DNA of 64,000 bases. Origin: Nisaea sp. Lineage in GTDB: Bacteria; Pseudomonadota; Alphaproteobacteria; Thalassobaculales; Thalassobaculaceae. How positions within the stretch are numbered: the first letter of the stretch is position 1; each line of letters begins with the position of its first letter. This document shows, in pieces, positions 8,720 to 17,419 of the stretch. Where the stretch lies: NCBI RefSeq assembly GCF_034670185.1, contig NZ_JAXMNY010000002.1, forward strand, positions 744,001-808,000, given 5' to 3'. The translations under genes were made by a program, and so were the position numbers. Below the pieces are notes generated by a model. The model did no database searches and was not told where the DNA came from. It saw nothing but the letters and a program-made list of their open reading frames with translations.

Positions 8720-9865
8720 ATGACCGCGGACACCTCAGCGGCAGCACCGGACAGCGGCACACGCGAAAAGCGCACAACCGGGATTCTGCCGAGCCAGACC
8801 ATCCGGGAGATGATCAAGGGCGGTCAGATCATTTCTGACACGCCGGTCATAGACGCGCAGATCCAACCGTCCAGTATCGATCTCCGGCTTGGCGACGAAG
8901 CCTACCGGGTCCGCGCCAGTTTCCTGCCCGGCCGGAACGCCACCGTGCGCGACCGTCTCGAAACCCTCGCCATGCACAGGATCGACCTGCGCGACGGCGC
9001 GGTGCTGGAAAAGGGCTGCGTCTATATCGTCCGCCTGCAGGAAAGCGTCTCGCTGCCGCCCAAGATCTCCGGCACGGCGAACCCGAAAAGCTCCACCGGC
9101 CGGCTCGACATCTTCACCCGGCTGATCACCGATTACGGCACCGAGTTCGAGAGCGTGCCCGAAGGCTATGACGGCCCGCTCTATGCCGAGATCAGCCCGC
9201 GCACCTTCAGCGTGCTGGCCCGCACTGGCTCGCGGCTGAACCAGCTCCGCTTTCGGCGCGGCCACCCGGTTGCCAGCGACGCGGCGATGCGGCGGCTGCA
9301 GGACAGCGTGGTGCTGGTGCATGGCCAGGAGGCCGACATCAAGGAGGGCGTCGCCGTCAGCGTGGACCTGACCGGTGAGCCGAAGACCGGGCTGATCGGC
9401 TACAAGGCGAAGCAGCATACCGGACTGATCGATATCGACCGGCCGGGCAGTTACGAGGTGCTGGATTTCTGGGAGCCACTATACCGCCAGAAAGACCGCC
9501 CGGCGGAACTGGTGCTGGATCCGGACGAGTTCTACATCCTCGCCTCGAAGGAATATCTCTCCGTCCCGCTCGACCACGCGGCGGAGATGCGGGCCTACGA
9601 CACCAAGGTCGGCGAATTCCGGGTGCATTATGCCGGCTTCTTCGATCCGGGCTTCGGCATGTCCGAGGCGGGCGGCGAGGCGACACGCGGCGTGCTTGAG
9701 GTGCGCTCCCACGACGTGCCCTTCGTCATCAGTGACGGACAGGTGGTCTGCCGCCTGGTCTATGAACCGCTGATCGAGATCCCGGACAAGATCTATGGCG
9801 CCGGAGGCATCGGCTCGAACTATCAGGGCCAGGGCCTGAAGCTCGGCAAGCATTTCCGGAGCTAA
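8720..9865 (+). CDS. dcd: 2'-deoxycytidine 5'-triphosphate deaminase, double-length form
   Basis: A 381-residue protein in which a Dcd-like fold appears twice. The N-half begins GILPSQTIREMIKGGQI and carries IQPSSIDLRLGDEAYRV and NPKSSTGRLDIFTR, the Ser/Arg active-site segment. The C-half has DEFYILASKEYLSVP and AGFFDPGFG with VLEVRSHDVPFVISDGQ, the substrate and trimer-edge part. The reaction is dCTP to dUTP plus ammonia, feeding dTMP synthesis. Single-domain Dcd proteins are about 190 residues, so this is the long variant known in alphaproteobacteria. ATG 8720 follows CAGGAT. An upstream in-frame extension to 8288 only overlaps the permease in another frame and is not used. Confidence 0.9.
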   Translation: MTADTSAAAPDSGTREKRTTGILPSQTIREMIKGGQIISDTPVIDAQIQPSSIDLRLGDEAYRVRASFLPGRNATVRDRLETLAMHRIDLRDGAVLEKGCVYIVRLQESVSLPPKISGTANPKSSTGRLDIFTRLITDYGTEFESVPEGYDGPLYAEISPRTFSVLARTGSRLNQLRFRRGHPVASDAAMRRLQDSVVLVHGQEADIKEGVAVSVDLTGEPKTGLIGYKAKQHTGLIDIDRPGSYEVLDFWEPLYRQKDRPAELVLDPDEFYILASKEYLSVPLDHAAEMRAYDTKVGEFRVHYAGFFDPGFGMSEAGGEATRGVLEVRSHDVPFVISDGQVVCRLVYEPLIEIPDKIYGAGGIGSNYQGQGLKLGKHFRS

Positions 9866-10114
9866 CCGGTGACCCATCCCCGGGACTGAACCGCGCCGAT
9901 TCTATTCAGCATTAAGATCGCTTTCATAACGTATATTCGATGCCGGCTTCCGGAAGAGTCAGCCGAGCGTCATGCGATCGAAGCGTTCGAGGTGTAACTC
10001 CGGGAAATCGATCAGCGTAAGCAGCGCACAGGCTGAAAACAAAATCAGCGCGGAACAAAGGCATCACAATGCCCGCATACCGCGCCGGTTTGACTGTGTG
10101 AAAGTAGTCTGGTC
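9866..10114. other. intergenic region without a gene
   Basis: The 249 bases between dcd and the small minus-strand gene show no convincing coding signal. A short GTCTG/CAGAC inverted repeat around 10107-10121 overlaps the end of the small gene and may help end its transcript. A plus-strand open frame from 9972 is judged spurious. Confidence 0.5.
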
Positions 10115-10285
10115 TCAGACCGTAATGTCGACACCTGAAGAGGAAGCGCTCTGCGTTCCTGCCGACTGGGCGATCTGCTTCGCTGTTTCAACAGCGCTGG
10201 AGACAACCTGGGCCTGGACAATTTGCTGCTGCTTGTCTGCGCGGAACGCGAAAACAGCGAGGCTCGACTGCACGGGTGCGGTCAT
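10115..10285 (-). CDS. 56-residue hypothetical protein
   Basis: A small open frame beginning MTAPVQSSLAVFAFRADKQQ and ending in SSGVDITV. The ATG at 10285 has a near-perfect ribosome site, AAAGGAG, seven bases upstream, which is better than that of most genes nearby. The protein is soluble, rich in Gln, Ala and Ser, with a probable amphipathic helix in its middle and no membrane segment, cysteines or signal peptide. I do not recognise the family. It stands alone, with about 250 and 420 bases of non-coding sequence on its sides. Confidence 0.6.
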   Translation of the reverse strand: MTAPVQSSLAVFAFRADKQQQIVQAQVVSSAVETAKQIAQSAGTQSASSSGVDITV

Positions 10286-10706
10286 GGCGGACTCCTTTCT
10301 GGTAATTCCGCGTATCAAGTGCCCGTACTATAGCGGCCAGGGGTTTACGAGTCATGAAGGATCGCTTTGGATTTTATGGAGTTTTAAGGCTTTCTGGAAA
10401 CAAGGAACCGTGGTTTCCATCGCCTCATGAGTTTAACTCCAACTCCGCTGACGAAGCTTTATCTGAACCATGTCGTCGTTTCCCTGCGCGAACGGAACCC
10501 GAAGATCCCGGCTAGGTGATGCGGATGCTGCGTGAGGGCTATGACCGATGGAACCGGACACCGCCCCCGGCCTCGATTCGCACAGTTTCGCGGGATTCCA
10601 TGCCGCAACACCATATTCCCCTTGGCGTCCCCCGGTTTCCGTGCTTTTTTCGATATCCGGCGGCGCCGGTTTTCGGTGCCGCCATTTTTTATGGTGGAGA
10701 AGGACG
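10286..10706 (+). promoter_or_regulatory. leader region upstream of argD, no gene
   Basis: The 421 bases between the small minus-strand gene and argD contain no supported gene. The right half must carry the argD promoter and leader. It ends in an intrinsic terminator (10659-10690) followed directly by the argD ribosome site. A short open frame from 10516 starting MRMLREGYDRWNR has several early Arg codons; whether it is translated is unknown and no ribosome site supports it. Confidence 0.45.
10659..10690 (+). terminator. terminator-like hairpin in the argD leader (possible attenuator)
   Basis: GGCGGCGCCG at 10659-10668 pairs with CGGTGCCGCC at 10674-10683 (ten pairs, one G-T wobble) around a GTTTT loop. 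An A and six T residues follow. It sits six bases before the ribosome-binding GGAGAAGG of argD, so transcripts started upstream would have to read through it. No gene on the plus strand lies close upstream that would need a terminator here. Confidence 0.7.
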
Positions 10707-11879
10707 TTGGTTACCACGGTGATGCCCACATACGGGCGTATAGATATCGCTTTCGAGCGTGGGGAAGGCCCTTATCTGTATAGCACCGAAGGCCGACGAT
10801 ATCTCGATTTCGCATCGGGGATCGCCACCAACTCCCTCGGTCACGCACACCCGCATCTGGTCGAAACGCTGAAGAGCCAGTCAGAAAAGCTGTGGCACGT
10901 CTCCAATCTCTACGAGGTTCCGGAACAAAAGCGGCTGGCTGACCGTCTGGTACAGAATTCCTTCGCCGACACGGTGTTCTTCGCGAATTCCGGTGCCGAA
11001 GCGAATGAAGGCGCGCTGAAGATCGCCCGCAAGCATCAGTGGGAACGCGGCGAGAAGGAGCGGAACGAGATCGTCTGCTGCACCTCCGCCTTCCACGGCA
11101 GGACGCTGACGACTTTGTCCGCGGGCGATAACGAGACCTACCGGACCGGCTTCGGCCCGCGCCCGGAAGGCTTCCGTCATGTTGCTTTCGGCAACATGAA
11201 CGAGATGCGCGAAGCGATGGGCGCCAAGACCGCTGCCATCCTGGTCGAGCCGATCCAGGGCGAAGGCGGCATCAACACCGCCGATGTCGAGTATCTGAAG
11301 GCGCTCCGCCAGGCGGCGGACGAGTTCGGCGCCCTGCTGATCTTCGACGAAATTCAGTGCGGCATGGGCCGGACCGGCAAGCTCTGGGCCTATGAATGGG
11401 CCGGGGTCGCGCCGGATATCATGACGCTTGCCAAGGGTCTTGGCGGCGGCTTCCCGGTCGGCGCCATTCTGGCGAGCGAGAAGGCCGCGTCCGGTATGGC
11501 GCCGGGCACGCATGGCTCCACCTTCGGCGGTAACCCGCTGGGGATGGCGGTCGCGAATGCGGTGCTCGACGTATTGCTGGAGCCGGGCCTGCTGGATCGC
11601 GTCGCGAAACTTGGCGACGACTTCCACAAGCGTCTGGACGCAATTGCATCGCGTTATCCGAAGATCTTTTCGGCGGTCAAGGGCAAGGGCCTGATGCTCG
11701 GCCTGGTTTGCGAGGTCAAGAATACCGACTTCCAGGGCAAGCTGCGAGAAGCCGGCCTGCTGACCGTCGGCGCCGGAGGAAACGTTCTGCGTATCCTGCC
11801 GCCACTGATCATCGACGAAAGCCATGTCGCCGAAGCGTGCGGCATTATCGAGAAAGTCTGCGCGGACTGGGACGCCTGA
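10707..11879 (+). CDS. argD: acetylornithine aminotransferase
   Basis: A 390-residue class III PLP aminotransferase that converts N-acetylglutamate semialdehyde and glutamate to N-acetylornithine and 2-oxoglutarate in arginine synthesis. Family motifs are LDFASGIATNSLGHAHP, FANSGAEANEGALKIAR, IFDEIQCGMGRTG and the PLP-lysine loop TLAKGLGGGFPVGA (Lys243 in this numbering). The start is set at TTG 10707, giving MVTTVMPTYGRIDIAF, because GGAGAAGG at 10696-10703 is correctly placed for it but too far from ATG 10722. Homologues also usually have a few residues before MPTY. It is followed by argF after 67 bases that hold a strong hairpin. Confidence 0.95.
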   Translation: MVTTVMPTYGRIDIAFERGEGPYLYSTEGRRYLDFASGIATNSLGHAHPHLVETLKSQSEKLWHVSNLYEVPEQKRLADRLVQNSFADTVFFANSGAEANEGALKIARKHQWERGEKERNEIVCCTSAFHGRTLTTLSAGDNETYRTGFGPRPEGFRHVAFGNMNEMREAMGAKTAAILVEPIQGEGGINTADVEYLKALRQAADEFGALLIFDEIQCGMGRTGKLWAYEWAGVAPDIMTLAKGLGGGFPVGAILASEKAASGMAPGTHGSTFGGNPLGMAVANAVLDVLLEPGLLDRVAKLGDDFHKRLDAIASRYPKIFSAVKGKGLMLGLVCEVKNTDFQGKLREAGLLTVGAGGNVLRILPPLIIDESHVAEACGIIEKVCADWDA

Positions 11880-11887
11880 ACAGGCAC

Positions 11888-11918
11888 CCGGCCGGTCCCC
11901 CCGGATGGGGCCGGCCGG
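11888..11918 (+). other. intercistronic hairpin between argD and argF
   Basis: CCGGCCGG-T-CCCC at 11888-11900 pairs with GGGGCCGGCCGG at 11907-11918, twelve GC-only pairs with one bulged T. No T-run follows, so it is probably a processing or stabilising element in the argD-argF message and not a terminator. Confidence 0.6.
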
Positions 11919-11946
11919 CGTCCGCCCCCGATTCTGGAACTCCGAT

Positions 11947-12849
11947 ATGACCAAACAGAACCATTTCCTCGATCTCGACCAGATCGATGCGCTCACCCTT
12001 CGGTCCATTGTCGACGAAGGCATGGCCATGAAGCGCGGCGAGGCCGGAACCGAAAAACCGCTGGCCGGCAAAACGCTTGCGATGATTTTCGAGAAACCGT
12101 CGACCCGAACGCGCGTGTCCTTCGAAGTCGGCATGAAACAGCTCGGCGGCGAGGTCGTGGTGTTGAACGCCGCCGACCTTCAGCTTGGCCGTGGCGAGTC
12201 CGTGAGCGATACCGCGAAAGTGCTGTCCCGCTATGTCGACTGCATCATGATGCGGACCTTCGACGAAGCCACAATCCGCGAGATGGCGGAGCATGCCACC
12301 GTCCCGGTGATCAACGGCCTGACGGACCATTCCCATCCCTGCCAGCTGATGGCCGACATCATGGCCTTCGAGGAACATCGCGGCCCAATCCGCGGTAAGG
12401 TCGTGGCCTGGAGCGGCGACGGCAACAACATGGCCTCCTCATGGATTCACGCGGCGACGAAGTTCGGCTTCGAGCTCCGCATCGCCTGTCCGCCGGAACG
12501 CAGCCCGGACCCGGCCCTGCTGGATTGGGCGAAGAAGAATGGCGGTAACGTCATCCTGACACACGATCCGGAAGAGGCCGTCAGGGACGTGGATTGCGTG
12601 GTGACCGATACCTGGGTCTCCATGGGCGACGACAGCTCCAACGTGCACAATCAGCTCGGCCCGTACCAGGTGACCGAAGACCTGATGGCAAAGGCCAAGC
12701 CGGATGCGATCTTCATGCATTGCCTGCCAGCCCATCGTGGCGAGGAAGTGACGGCCGAAGTCATCGACGGCCCGCAGTCCATCGTCTTCGATGAGGCAGA
12801 GAACCGGTTGCATTCGCAGAAGGCCGTCCTCAATTGGTGTCTTTCATAA
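11947..12849 (+). CDS. argF: ornithine carbamoyltransferase
   Basis: A 300-residue cytoplasmic enzyme forming citrulline from ornithine and carbamoyl phosphate. The carbamoyl-phosphate site MIFEKPSTRTRVSFEVG (STRT), the DRHTQ-like NGLTDHSHPCQLMAD, the ornithine SMG loop TWVSMGDD and the HCLPAHRG catalytic cysteine loop are all intact. The start MTKQNHFLDL at 11947 fits family length; longer frames upstream only overlap argD. It is the second gene of an argD-argF-hslO run, with 27 bases to hslO. argB is also in this window, but far away at 62728, so the pathway is not one operon. Confidence 0.96.
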   Translation: MTKQNHFLDLDQIDALTLRSIVDEGMAMKRGEAGTEKPLAGKTLAMIFEKPSTRTRVSFEVGMKQLGGEVVVLNAADLQLGRGESVSDTAKVLSRYVDCIMMRTFDEATIREMAEHATVPVINGLTDHSHPCQLMADIMAFEEHRGPIRGKVVAWSGDGNNMASSWIHAATKFGFELRIACPPERSPDPALLDWAKKNGGNVILTHDPEEAVRDVDCVVTDTWVSMGDDSSNVHNQLGPYQVTEDLMAKAKPDAIFMHCLPAHRGEEVTAEVIDGPQSIVFDEAENRLHSQKAVLNWCLS

Positions 12850-12876
12850 ACCGCCTGGCCTGATCCGGAGATCAAG

Positions 12877-13839
12877 ATGAGCACCGCCGACATTTTCGCA
12901 GAGTCGGGTCACGACGATCTGTTGCTGCCGTTCCAGGTCGACCCGTTCGGCCTGCGCGGCCGCATGGTGCGGCTGAATTCCGCCGTCCACACCATTCTGG
13001 ACCGGCACGGCTATCCCGAGCCGGTATCCAAACTGCTCGGCGAGGTCATGACCATCACGGTCTGCCTCGCCGGCGCGCTCAAATACGAGGGCGTATTTTC
13101 CCTGCAGATCAAGGGCGACGGGCCGATCCGTACCATGGTCGCGGATTTCACCAGCGAGGGACATCTGCGCGGCTATGCCGCGTTCGACGAAGATGCGGTG
13201 AGGCAAGCGGCGGACAAGGGCGGAGCGACAGTTCCGCGGATGATCGGCGGCGGCTATATCGCCTTCACCGTCGATCAAGGCGTGGCCACGGAACGCTATC
13301 AGGGCATCGTGCCGCTGGCCGGACAGACACTCGCGGAATGCACCCACGAATATTTCCGCCAGTCCGAGCAGCTCGAGACAGGCATCAATGTCGCTGTGCG
13401 CAAGGACGAGTTTGGCATCTGGCGGGCAGGCGCCCTGATGCTGCAGCGCATGCCGCTCGACGGCGGCGACGCGCCAGAGCCGGGCAAGGCCCGCACCGTG
13501 CATGACATGGATGCGTATGAGGATGCCTGGCGCACCGCCATGGTTATGCTGAGCAGCGCCAGCCCGGACGAGATCGCCGGTACCCGCGTCGCACCGGACC
13601 GCCTGCTGTTCCGCCTGTTCCACGAAAGCGGCATCCGGGCCTATCCGGCCCAGCACGTGGCGGAACGCTGCCGGTGCTCGAAAGACCGGGTGGAATCCGT
13701 TCTGACGTCACTGTCGGATGAAGAAATTCAGGACATGACCGTGGACGGTCTTGTGTTCGTTATCTGCGAGTTCTGCAAATCCCGCTGGGATTACGACGAA
13801 GCAGGTATGAAGAAACTTCGGGCCGGCACTGACGATTGA
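12877..13839 (+). CDS. hslO: redox-regulated chaperone Hsp33
   Basis: A 320-residue holdase that becomes active when its zinc centre is oxidised. The N-terminal domain (DDLLLPFQVDPFGLRGRMVR and GALKYEGVFSLQIKGDGPIR) is typical. The C-terminal zinc switch is present as CRCS and, about 30 residues on, CEFC, the CxC plus CxxC set of the family. The linker contains LLFRLFHESGIRAYPAQHVAERC. It lies 27 bases after argF, so arginine genes and this stress chaperone are probably cotranscribed, an arrangement common in alphaproteobacteria. Confidence 0.95.
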   Translation: MSTADIFAESGHDDLLLPFQVDPFGLRGRMVRLNSAVHTILDRHGYPEPVSKLLGEVMTITVCLAGALKYEGVFSLQIKGDGPIRTMVADFTSEGHLRGYAAFDEDAVRQAADKGGATVPRMIGGGYIAFTVDQGVATERYQGIVPLAGQTLAECTHEYFRQSEQLETGINVAVRKDEFGIWRAGALMLQRMPLDGGDAPEPGKARTVHDMDAYEDAWRTAMVMLSSASPDEIAGTRVAPDRLLFRLFHESGIRAYPAQHVAERCRCSKDRVESVLTSLSDEEIQDMTVDGLVFVICEFCKSRWDYDEAGMKKLRAGTDD

Positions 13840-13905
13840 TCATAATGCTGCCCCATCACTTGGGTTAGAATGATTCTTTCGACTCATTCATCCTTGGGGG
13901 TTTCA

Positions 13906-14490
13906 ATGCGGGTCCGGCTTGGTTTTCTGCTTTTCGCTTTCGTTGCACCGCTGCTCGGTGCCTGCGCAACGCCACCGACGACGAATTTTCCGGAGCTGAC
14001 CTTCCGGCACAAGACACCGATCCGGCTTGCCGTCGGGTCCGTCGAGGTCATCAACGAATTCCGTATGCCTTTCGCTGCACCGAATGTGGAGCACAAGATG
14101 CCCGTCGCCCCCGGCCCGGCCGCAGAGCGCTGGGCCCAGGACGTACTGCAGGCAACGGGTGGCCCGGACAAACTGGTGATGGTGATCACCGATGCCTCGG
14201 TGACGGAAACCCCGCTGAAGGTCAAGAAAGGCCTTAAGGGCGCTTTCACCACGGATCAGACGGAGCGGTACGAGAGCCGGATCTCAGTACGTCTCGAAAT
14301 CCGCACACCGGAAAACAAACGCCGGGCCGTGGCGGAGGCTTTCGCCACCCGCAGCGCGACAATCGCGGAAGACTCCACCCTGGCAGACAGAGAAACCCTC
14401 TGGTACGGCCTGACGGAAAAGCTGCTGGGCGAATTCGATACTGCGATCCGGCCACAGGTTACCGCGCATCTCGGAGAATTCCTCCGCTAG
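13906..14490 (+). CDS. putative lipoprotein of unknown function
   Basis: A 194-residue protein with a lipoprotein signal: MRVRLGFLLFAFVAPLLGAC, where LLGAC is the lipobox and Cys20 the acylation site. The start at 13906 follows TTGGGGG by five bases; an upstream ATG at 13870 would bury the signal. The mature part has alternating strands (KLVMVITDASVTET and YESRISVRLEIRT) and a C-terminal helix, a pattern like small alpha/beta envelope lipoproteins. I do not recognise a named family. It follows hslO by 66 bases and is convergent with a peroxiredoxin. Confidence 0.75.
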   Translation: MRVRLGFLLFAFVAPLLGACATPPTTNFPELTFRHKTPIRLAVGSVEVINEFRMPFAAPNVEHKMPVAPGPAAERWAQDVLQATGGPDKLVMVITDASVTETPLKVKKGLKGAFTTDQTERYESRISVRLEIRTPENKRRAVAEAFATRSATIAEDSTLADRETLWYGLTEKLLGEFDTAIRPQVTAHLGEFLR

Positions 14491-14507
14491 GCGCTTTCAG
14501 ATCACGG

Positions 14508-14531
14508 CCGGAGCGGCAGACGCCGCTCCGG
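14508..14531. terminator. hairpin between convergent lipoprotein and peroxiredoxin genes
   Basis: A perfect 10-bp inverted repeat (CCGGAGCGGC and complement) with a four-base loop lies between the two stop codons. No clear T-run follows on either strand, so it may act as a weak bidirectional terminator or an RNA 3' end stabiliser. Confidence 0.45.
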
Positions 14532-14548
14532 TCCGGAGACGATACCCG

Positions 14549-15031
14549 TCAGATATTGGCCAGCACATGCTCGACGCTGGACACTTCGAAAGCGCGCGGC
14601 TCTTCGACGAACAGCTTGGTGACAGTGCCGTCCTCGACAACCATCGCATAGCGCTGGGAGCGCATGCCAAGGCCGGCGGCGGAGACATCCATCTCAAGAT
14701 CAAGCGCCTTGGCGAGATCGCCGTTGCCGTCCGCGATCATGGTGACGGCGTCGCCCGCGCCCTGATCCTTGGCCCAGGCTCCCATGACGAACGCGTCGTT
14801 CACGGCCGTGCAGGCAATCGCGTCGACGCCCTTGGCTTTCAGATCACCGGCCTTCTGCACGAAGCCCGGCAGATGCTTCACGGAACAGGTCGGCGTAAAC
14901 GCTCCTGGTACCGCGAACAGGACAACCTTGCGGCCCTTGAAGAATTCCGCGGTATCGAGATCGTCGATCCCGTCGGCCGTGTTCGTCTTCAGCGTCAGCG
15001 CCGGAAATGCGTCCCCAACTTTGATGCTCAT
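14549..15031 (-). CDS. peroxiredoxin (Prx5-type)
   Basis: A 160-residue thiol peroxidase of the Prx5/AhpC-TSA group. The peroxidatic cysteine is Cys49 in PGAFTPTCSVKHLPGF, the motif that separates Prx5 from other groups. VEDGTVTKLFVEE near the end is also typical. A further Cys in VDAIACTAVND may act in resolution or only in folding. It reduces peroxides using glutaredoxin/glutathione or thioredoxin; there is no fused glutaredoxin domain here. The gene is downstream of the DsbD-like reductase on the same strand with 107 bases between, a context of thiol-redox functions. Confidence 0.93.
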   Translation of the reverse strand: MSIKVGDAFPALTLKTNTADGIDDLDTAEFFKGRKVVLFAVPGAFTPTCSVKHLPGFVQKAGDLKAKGVDAIACTAVNDAFVMGAWAKDQGAGDAVTMIADGNGDLAKALDLEMDVSAAGLGMRSQRYAMVVEDGTVTKLFVEEPRAFEVSSVEHVLANI

Positions 15032-15138
15032 TGTGGTCTCTCCCCCTGGGTGTTGTCTGGCCGGATTGGCCGAGAAAATTCTCTGCTAGAGAAATACGAT
15101 GCTTGAGATAGGGCCGACCAGCCCCAATTCCAATGCCG

Positions 15139-17271
15139 TCAGCTGCCGGCTTCCGCGATCGCGGACTGCACGGCTTCAAGACTCAGTAATTCCGGCAGCG
15201 CGATGCCGCTCGGTGATGACGGACCGTAGACCGCGTTGAACGGAATTCCGTATCGGCCGAACGAAGCCAGATAATCCGCGATTTGCGGATCGGGAGCTGT
15301 CCAGTCGGCCCGCATGGCGACAACATTCTCGGACCCGATCAGACCGGTAATCTCGGTAGAGTCCAGAACCAGCGATTTGTTGACCTTACACGTCAGGCAC
15401 CAGTCCGCGGTGACATCGACCAGAACCGTTTTGCCTCCGGCCACCAGCCGGGCAATCTCCCGTTTGTCAAAAGGCCGCCAGGCGGCTTCGGCTGCGGATG
15501 CCTTCGGTGCAGCCGCCTCCCGCTCCGCCGCATACAGACCCACACCGGCGACCGCGAGCATGGCCACCAGGGCAATCGGCGCGCCGGCACGCCTGCCGGG
15601 CATTCCGTCCCGCGCCCTCCAGGTCAATGCCCCCGTCAGCACCAGCGTCAGACCACCGAGCAGAAGCATATCGAGCAACGCGGTGGTCGCGGCGAAGACC
15701 GTAAAGAGCCACACGGCCGTCGCCATCAGCGCCAGCCCGAGGATGCGGCGTAGCCAGACCATCCAGGCACCGGGCCGCGGCAGGGCGCGCGCCAACCCCG
15801 GCAGCGCGGCAACAAGGAGATAAGGCGCCGCCAGTCCAAGCCCCATGACAAGGAAGACCACGGCGATCTCCACCGCCCCGCGCGAGAGCGCGAAACCGAT
15901 CGCCGTACCGAGAAACGGCGCGGAGCACGGCGTCGCCAACAGGGTCGCGAACGCACCGGTCAGAAAGTGACCCGACAGGCTGGTTTTTCCCTCATGCCCG
16001 CCGACACCGGAAGCCGCAAGGCCAAGATCGGAGACCCGTTGTGGCAAACCGATCTCGAACAGGCCGAGAAGATTGCCTGCAAAGAGCATCAGTATCGCTA
16101 CCATGAGCGCGAGGAACAGCGGCTGCTGGAACTGGATACCCCAACCGACCGCCATGCCCGCCTGTTTCAGCGCAATGGCGCCTCCGGCGAGCAACAGGAA
16201 CGAGGCGACAATGCCCGCGGCCGAGGCGAGGAAGCCCGCCCGGATCGCGCCCTTGTCCGCCCCGCCGTATTTCACCGCACCGACCAGCTTCAGGGACAGG
16301 ACAGGCAGCACACAGGGCATCAGATTGAGAATAAGGCCGCCGAGAAAGGCGATGCCGAGTACAGCGGCCAGCGCCGCCCACCGGTTGGAGGGTCCGGCCT
16401 CCACCGCTTCAGAAACAATGACCTTCCGCTCCAGGAACCGGTCACCGTCAACCAGCGTCAGGGTGACCTCCTCACCGGCCAGTCTGCTACCTTCCGGCAG
16501 GGAGGCCGGGACCGTCAGCACGGCGGAGCGCCGGTCCGCGGAGAAGGCGATATCCGGTTTGCCAAAGGCAAAGCCCGGCCGCGCTTCAGGGAAGATATCC
16601 GGCGCGTCGAGCGGATGTGTCGCCTGGATGGAGACGGCGAGCGAATGCGGCTCCGGCGTGCCGACCGCCGTAACCTGACCGATATCCAGCCCAAGCCCGC
16701 TCAGATTCTTCGGAACACGAGCGCGGAATCGGTCTATCAGCTGGGCGAACGCCGTCGGGCTGGCTTCCGTCCCGGCGAGATCGAGGCTCAGACTGGCTGT
16801 CAACGGCACGCAGATATCGCTGCAGGCCAGCGCGTTCATCTCCGCCCGCAATGCCAACGGTTCACCCGGCTGGGAAAGCGTCGCGCGAACCGGAATCACC
16901 ACCTCGCCATGGTAGCCGTAGGTCTCCAGCCCGAACAGGCTGAACCGTTCCGGCACCGGCCAGCGCCACGCCATTCCGGCGAGGTTGCTTGAGCCCTGCC
17001 AGTCAATTTCCGGCGGATAACCAGCATCGCCAGGGGCGCGCCAATAGATCTTCCAGCCGTCCGCCAACCGGAACTGCAGGCCGAGAGGGACATTGTCCCG
17101 GCCTTCTGTTCCCGCGACCGCAGAGATCAGCCGGACATCGGCGAAATCGGTGCTGACCCACTCCGATGCGCCTGTCGCGGCGGAGGCCGGACGCGCAAAA
17201 CCACCAAGCGCCATGATGACGCCCAAAATGACGGCCACGATTGTATTTCTGGGGCGGAAGACCCAACTCAT
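15139..17271 (-). CDS. DsbD/ScsB-like thiol-disulfide reductant transporter
   Basis: A 710-residue membrane protein with three parts. After a signal peptide (IVAVILGVIMALGGFARPASA) comes a periplasmic domain of about 250 residues with ALACSDICVPL, a CxxxC pair as in ScsB/DsbD-gamma-like proteins. Then come eight membrane helices of the CcdA/DsbD type with LMPCVLPVLSLKL and ATPCSAPFLG, the paired cysteines that carry electrons across the membrane. A C-terminal thioredoxin domain has VDVTADWCLTCKVN (CxxC). It passes reducing power from cytoplasmic thioredoxin to envelope partners. It is divergent from the AlgH gene and followed by a peroxiredoxin. Confidence 0.9.
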   Translation of the reverse strand: MSWVFRPRNTIVAVILGVIMALGGFARPASAATGASEWVSTDFADVRLISAVAGTEGRDNVPLGLQFRLADGWKIYWRAPGDAGYPPEIDWQGSSNLAGMAWRWPVPERFSLFGLETYGYHGEVVIPVRATLSQPGEPLALRAEMNALACSDICVPLTASLSLDLAGTEASPTAFAQLIDRFRARVPKNLSGLGLDIGQVTAVGTPEPHSLAVSIQATHPLDAPDIFPEARPGFAFGKPDIAFSADRRSAVLTVPASLPEGSRLAGEEVTLTLVDGDRFLERKVIVSEAVEAGPSNRWAALAAVLGIAFLGGLILNLMPCVLPVLSLKLVGAVKYGGADKGAIRAGFLASAAGIVASFLLLAGGAIALKQAGMAVGWGIQFQQPLFLALMVAILMLFAGNLLGLFEIGLPQRVSDLGLAASGVGGHEGKTSLSGHFLTGAFATLLATPCSAPFLGTAIGFALSRGAVEIAVVFLVMGLGLAAPYLLVAALPGLARALPRPGAWMVWLRRILGLALMATAVWLFTVFAATTALLDMLLLGGLTLVLTGALTWRARDGMPGRRAGAPIALVAMLAVAGVGLYAAEREAAAPKASAAEAAWRPFDKREIARLVAGGKTVLVDVTADWCLTCKVNKSLVLDSTEITGLIGSENVVAMRADWTAPDPQIADYLASFGRYGIPFNAVYGPSSPSGIALPELLSLEAVQSAIAEAGS

Positions 17272-17419
17272 AAACAGATGCCCGAGATTGTTGCAGGGTT
17301 TTCATACGCTTTCCGTCCCGCATATATAGTGGACCGGAGCCGCTACGTCGGTCACATTTTCCGGAACCGCGGGAAAGAATTGGCGGACCCGGCGCCACCA
17401 AGGATCAGGACAGCCAGAA

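Noticed and set aside
9972..10430. Plus-strand open frame of 152 codons
   Set aside because: Overlaps the small minus-strand gene that has a strong ribosome site; product looks random and has no start signal.
10881..12134. Minus-strand open frame of 417 codons across argD and argF
   Set aside because: Lies over two certain genes and shows only mirror-frame composition typical of GC-rich DNA.
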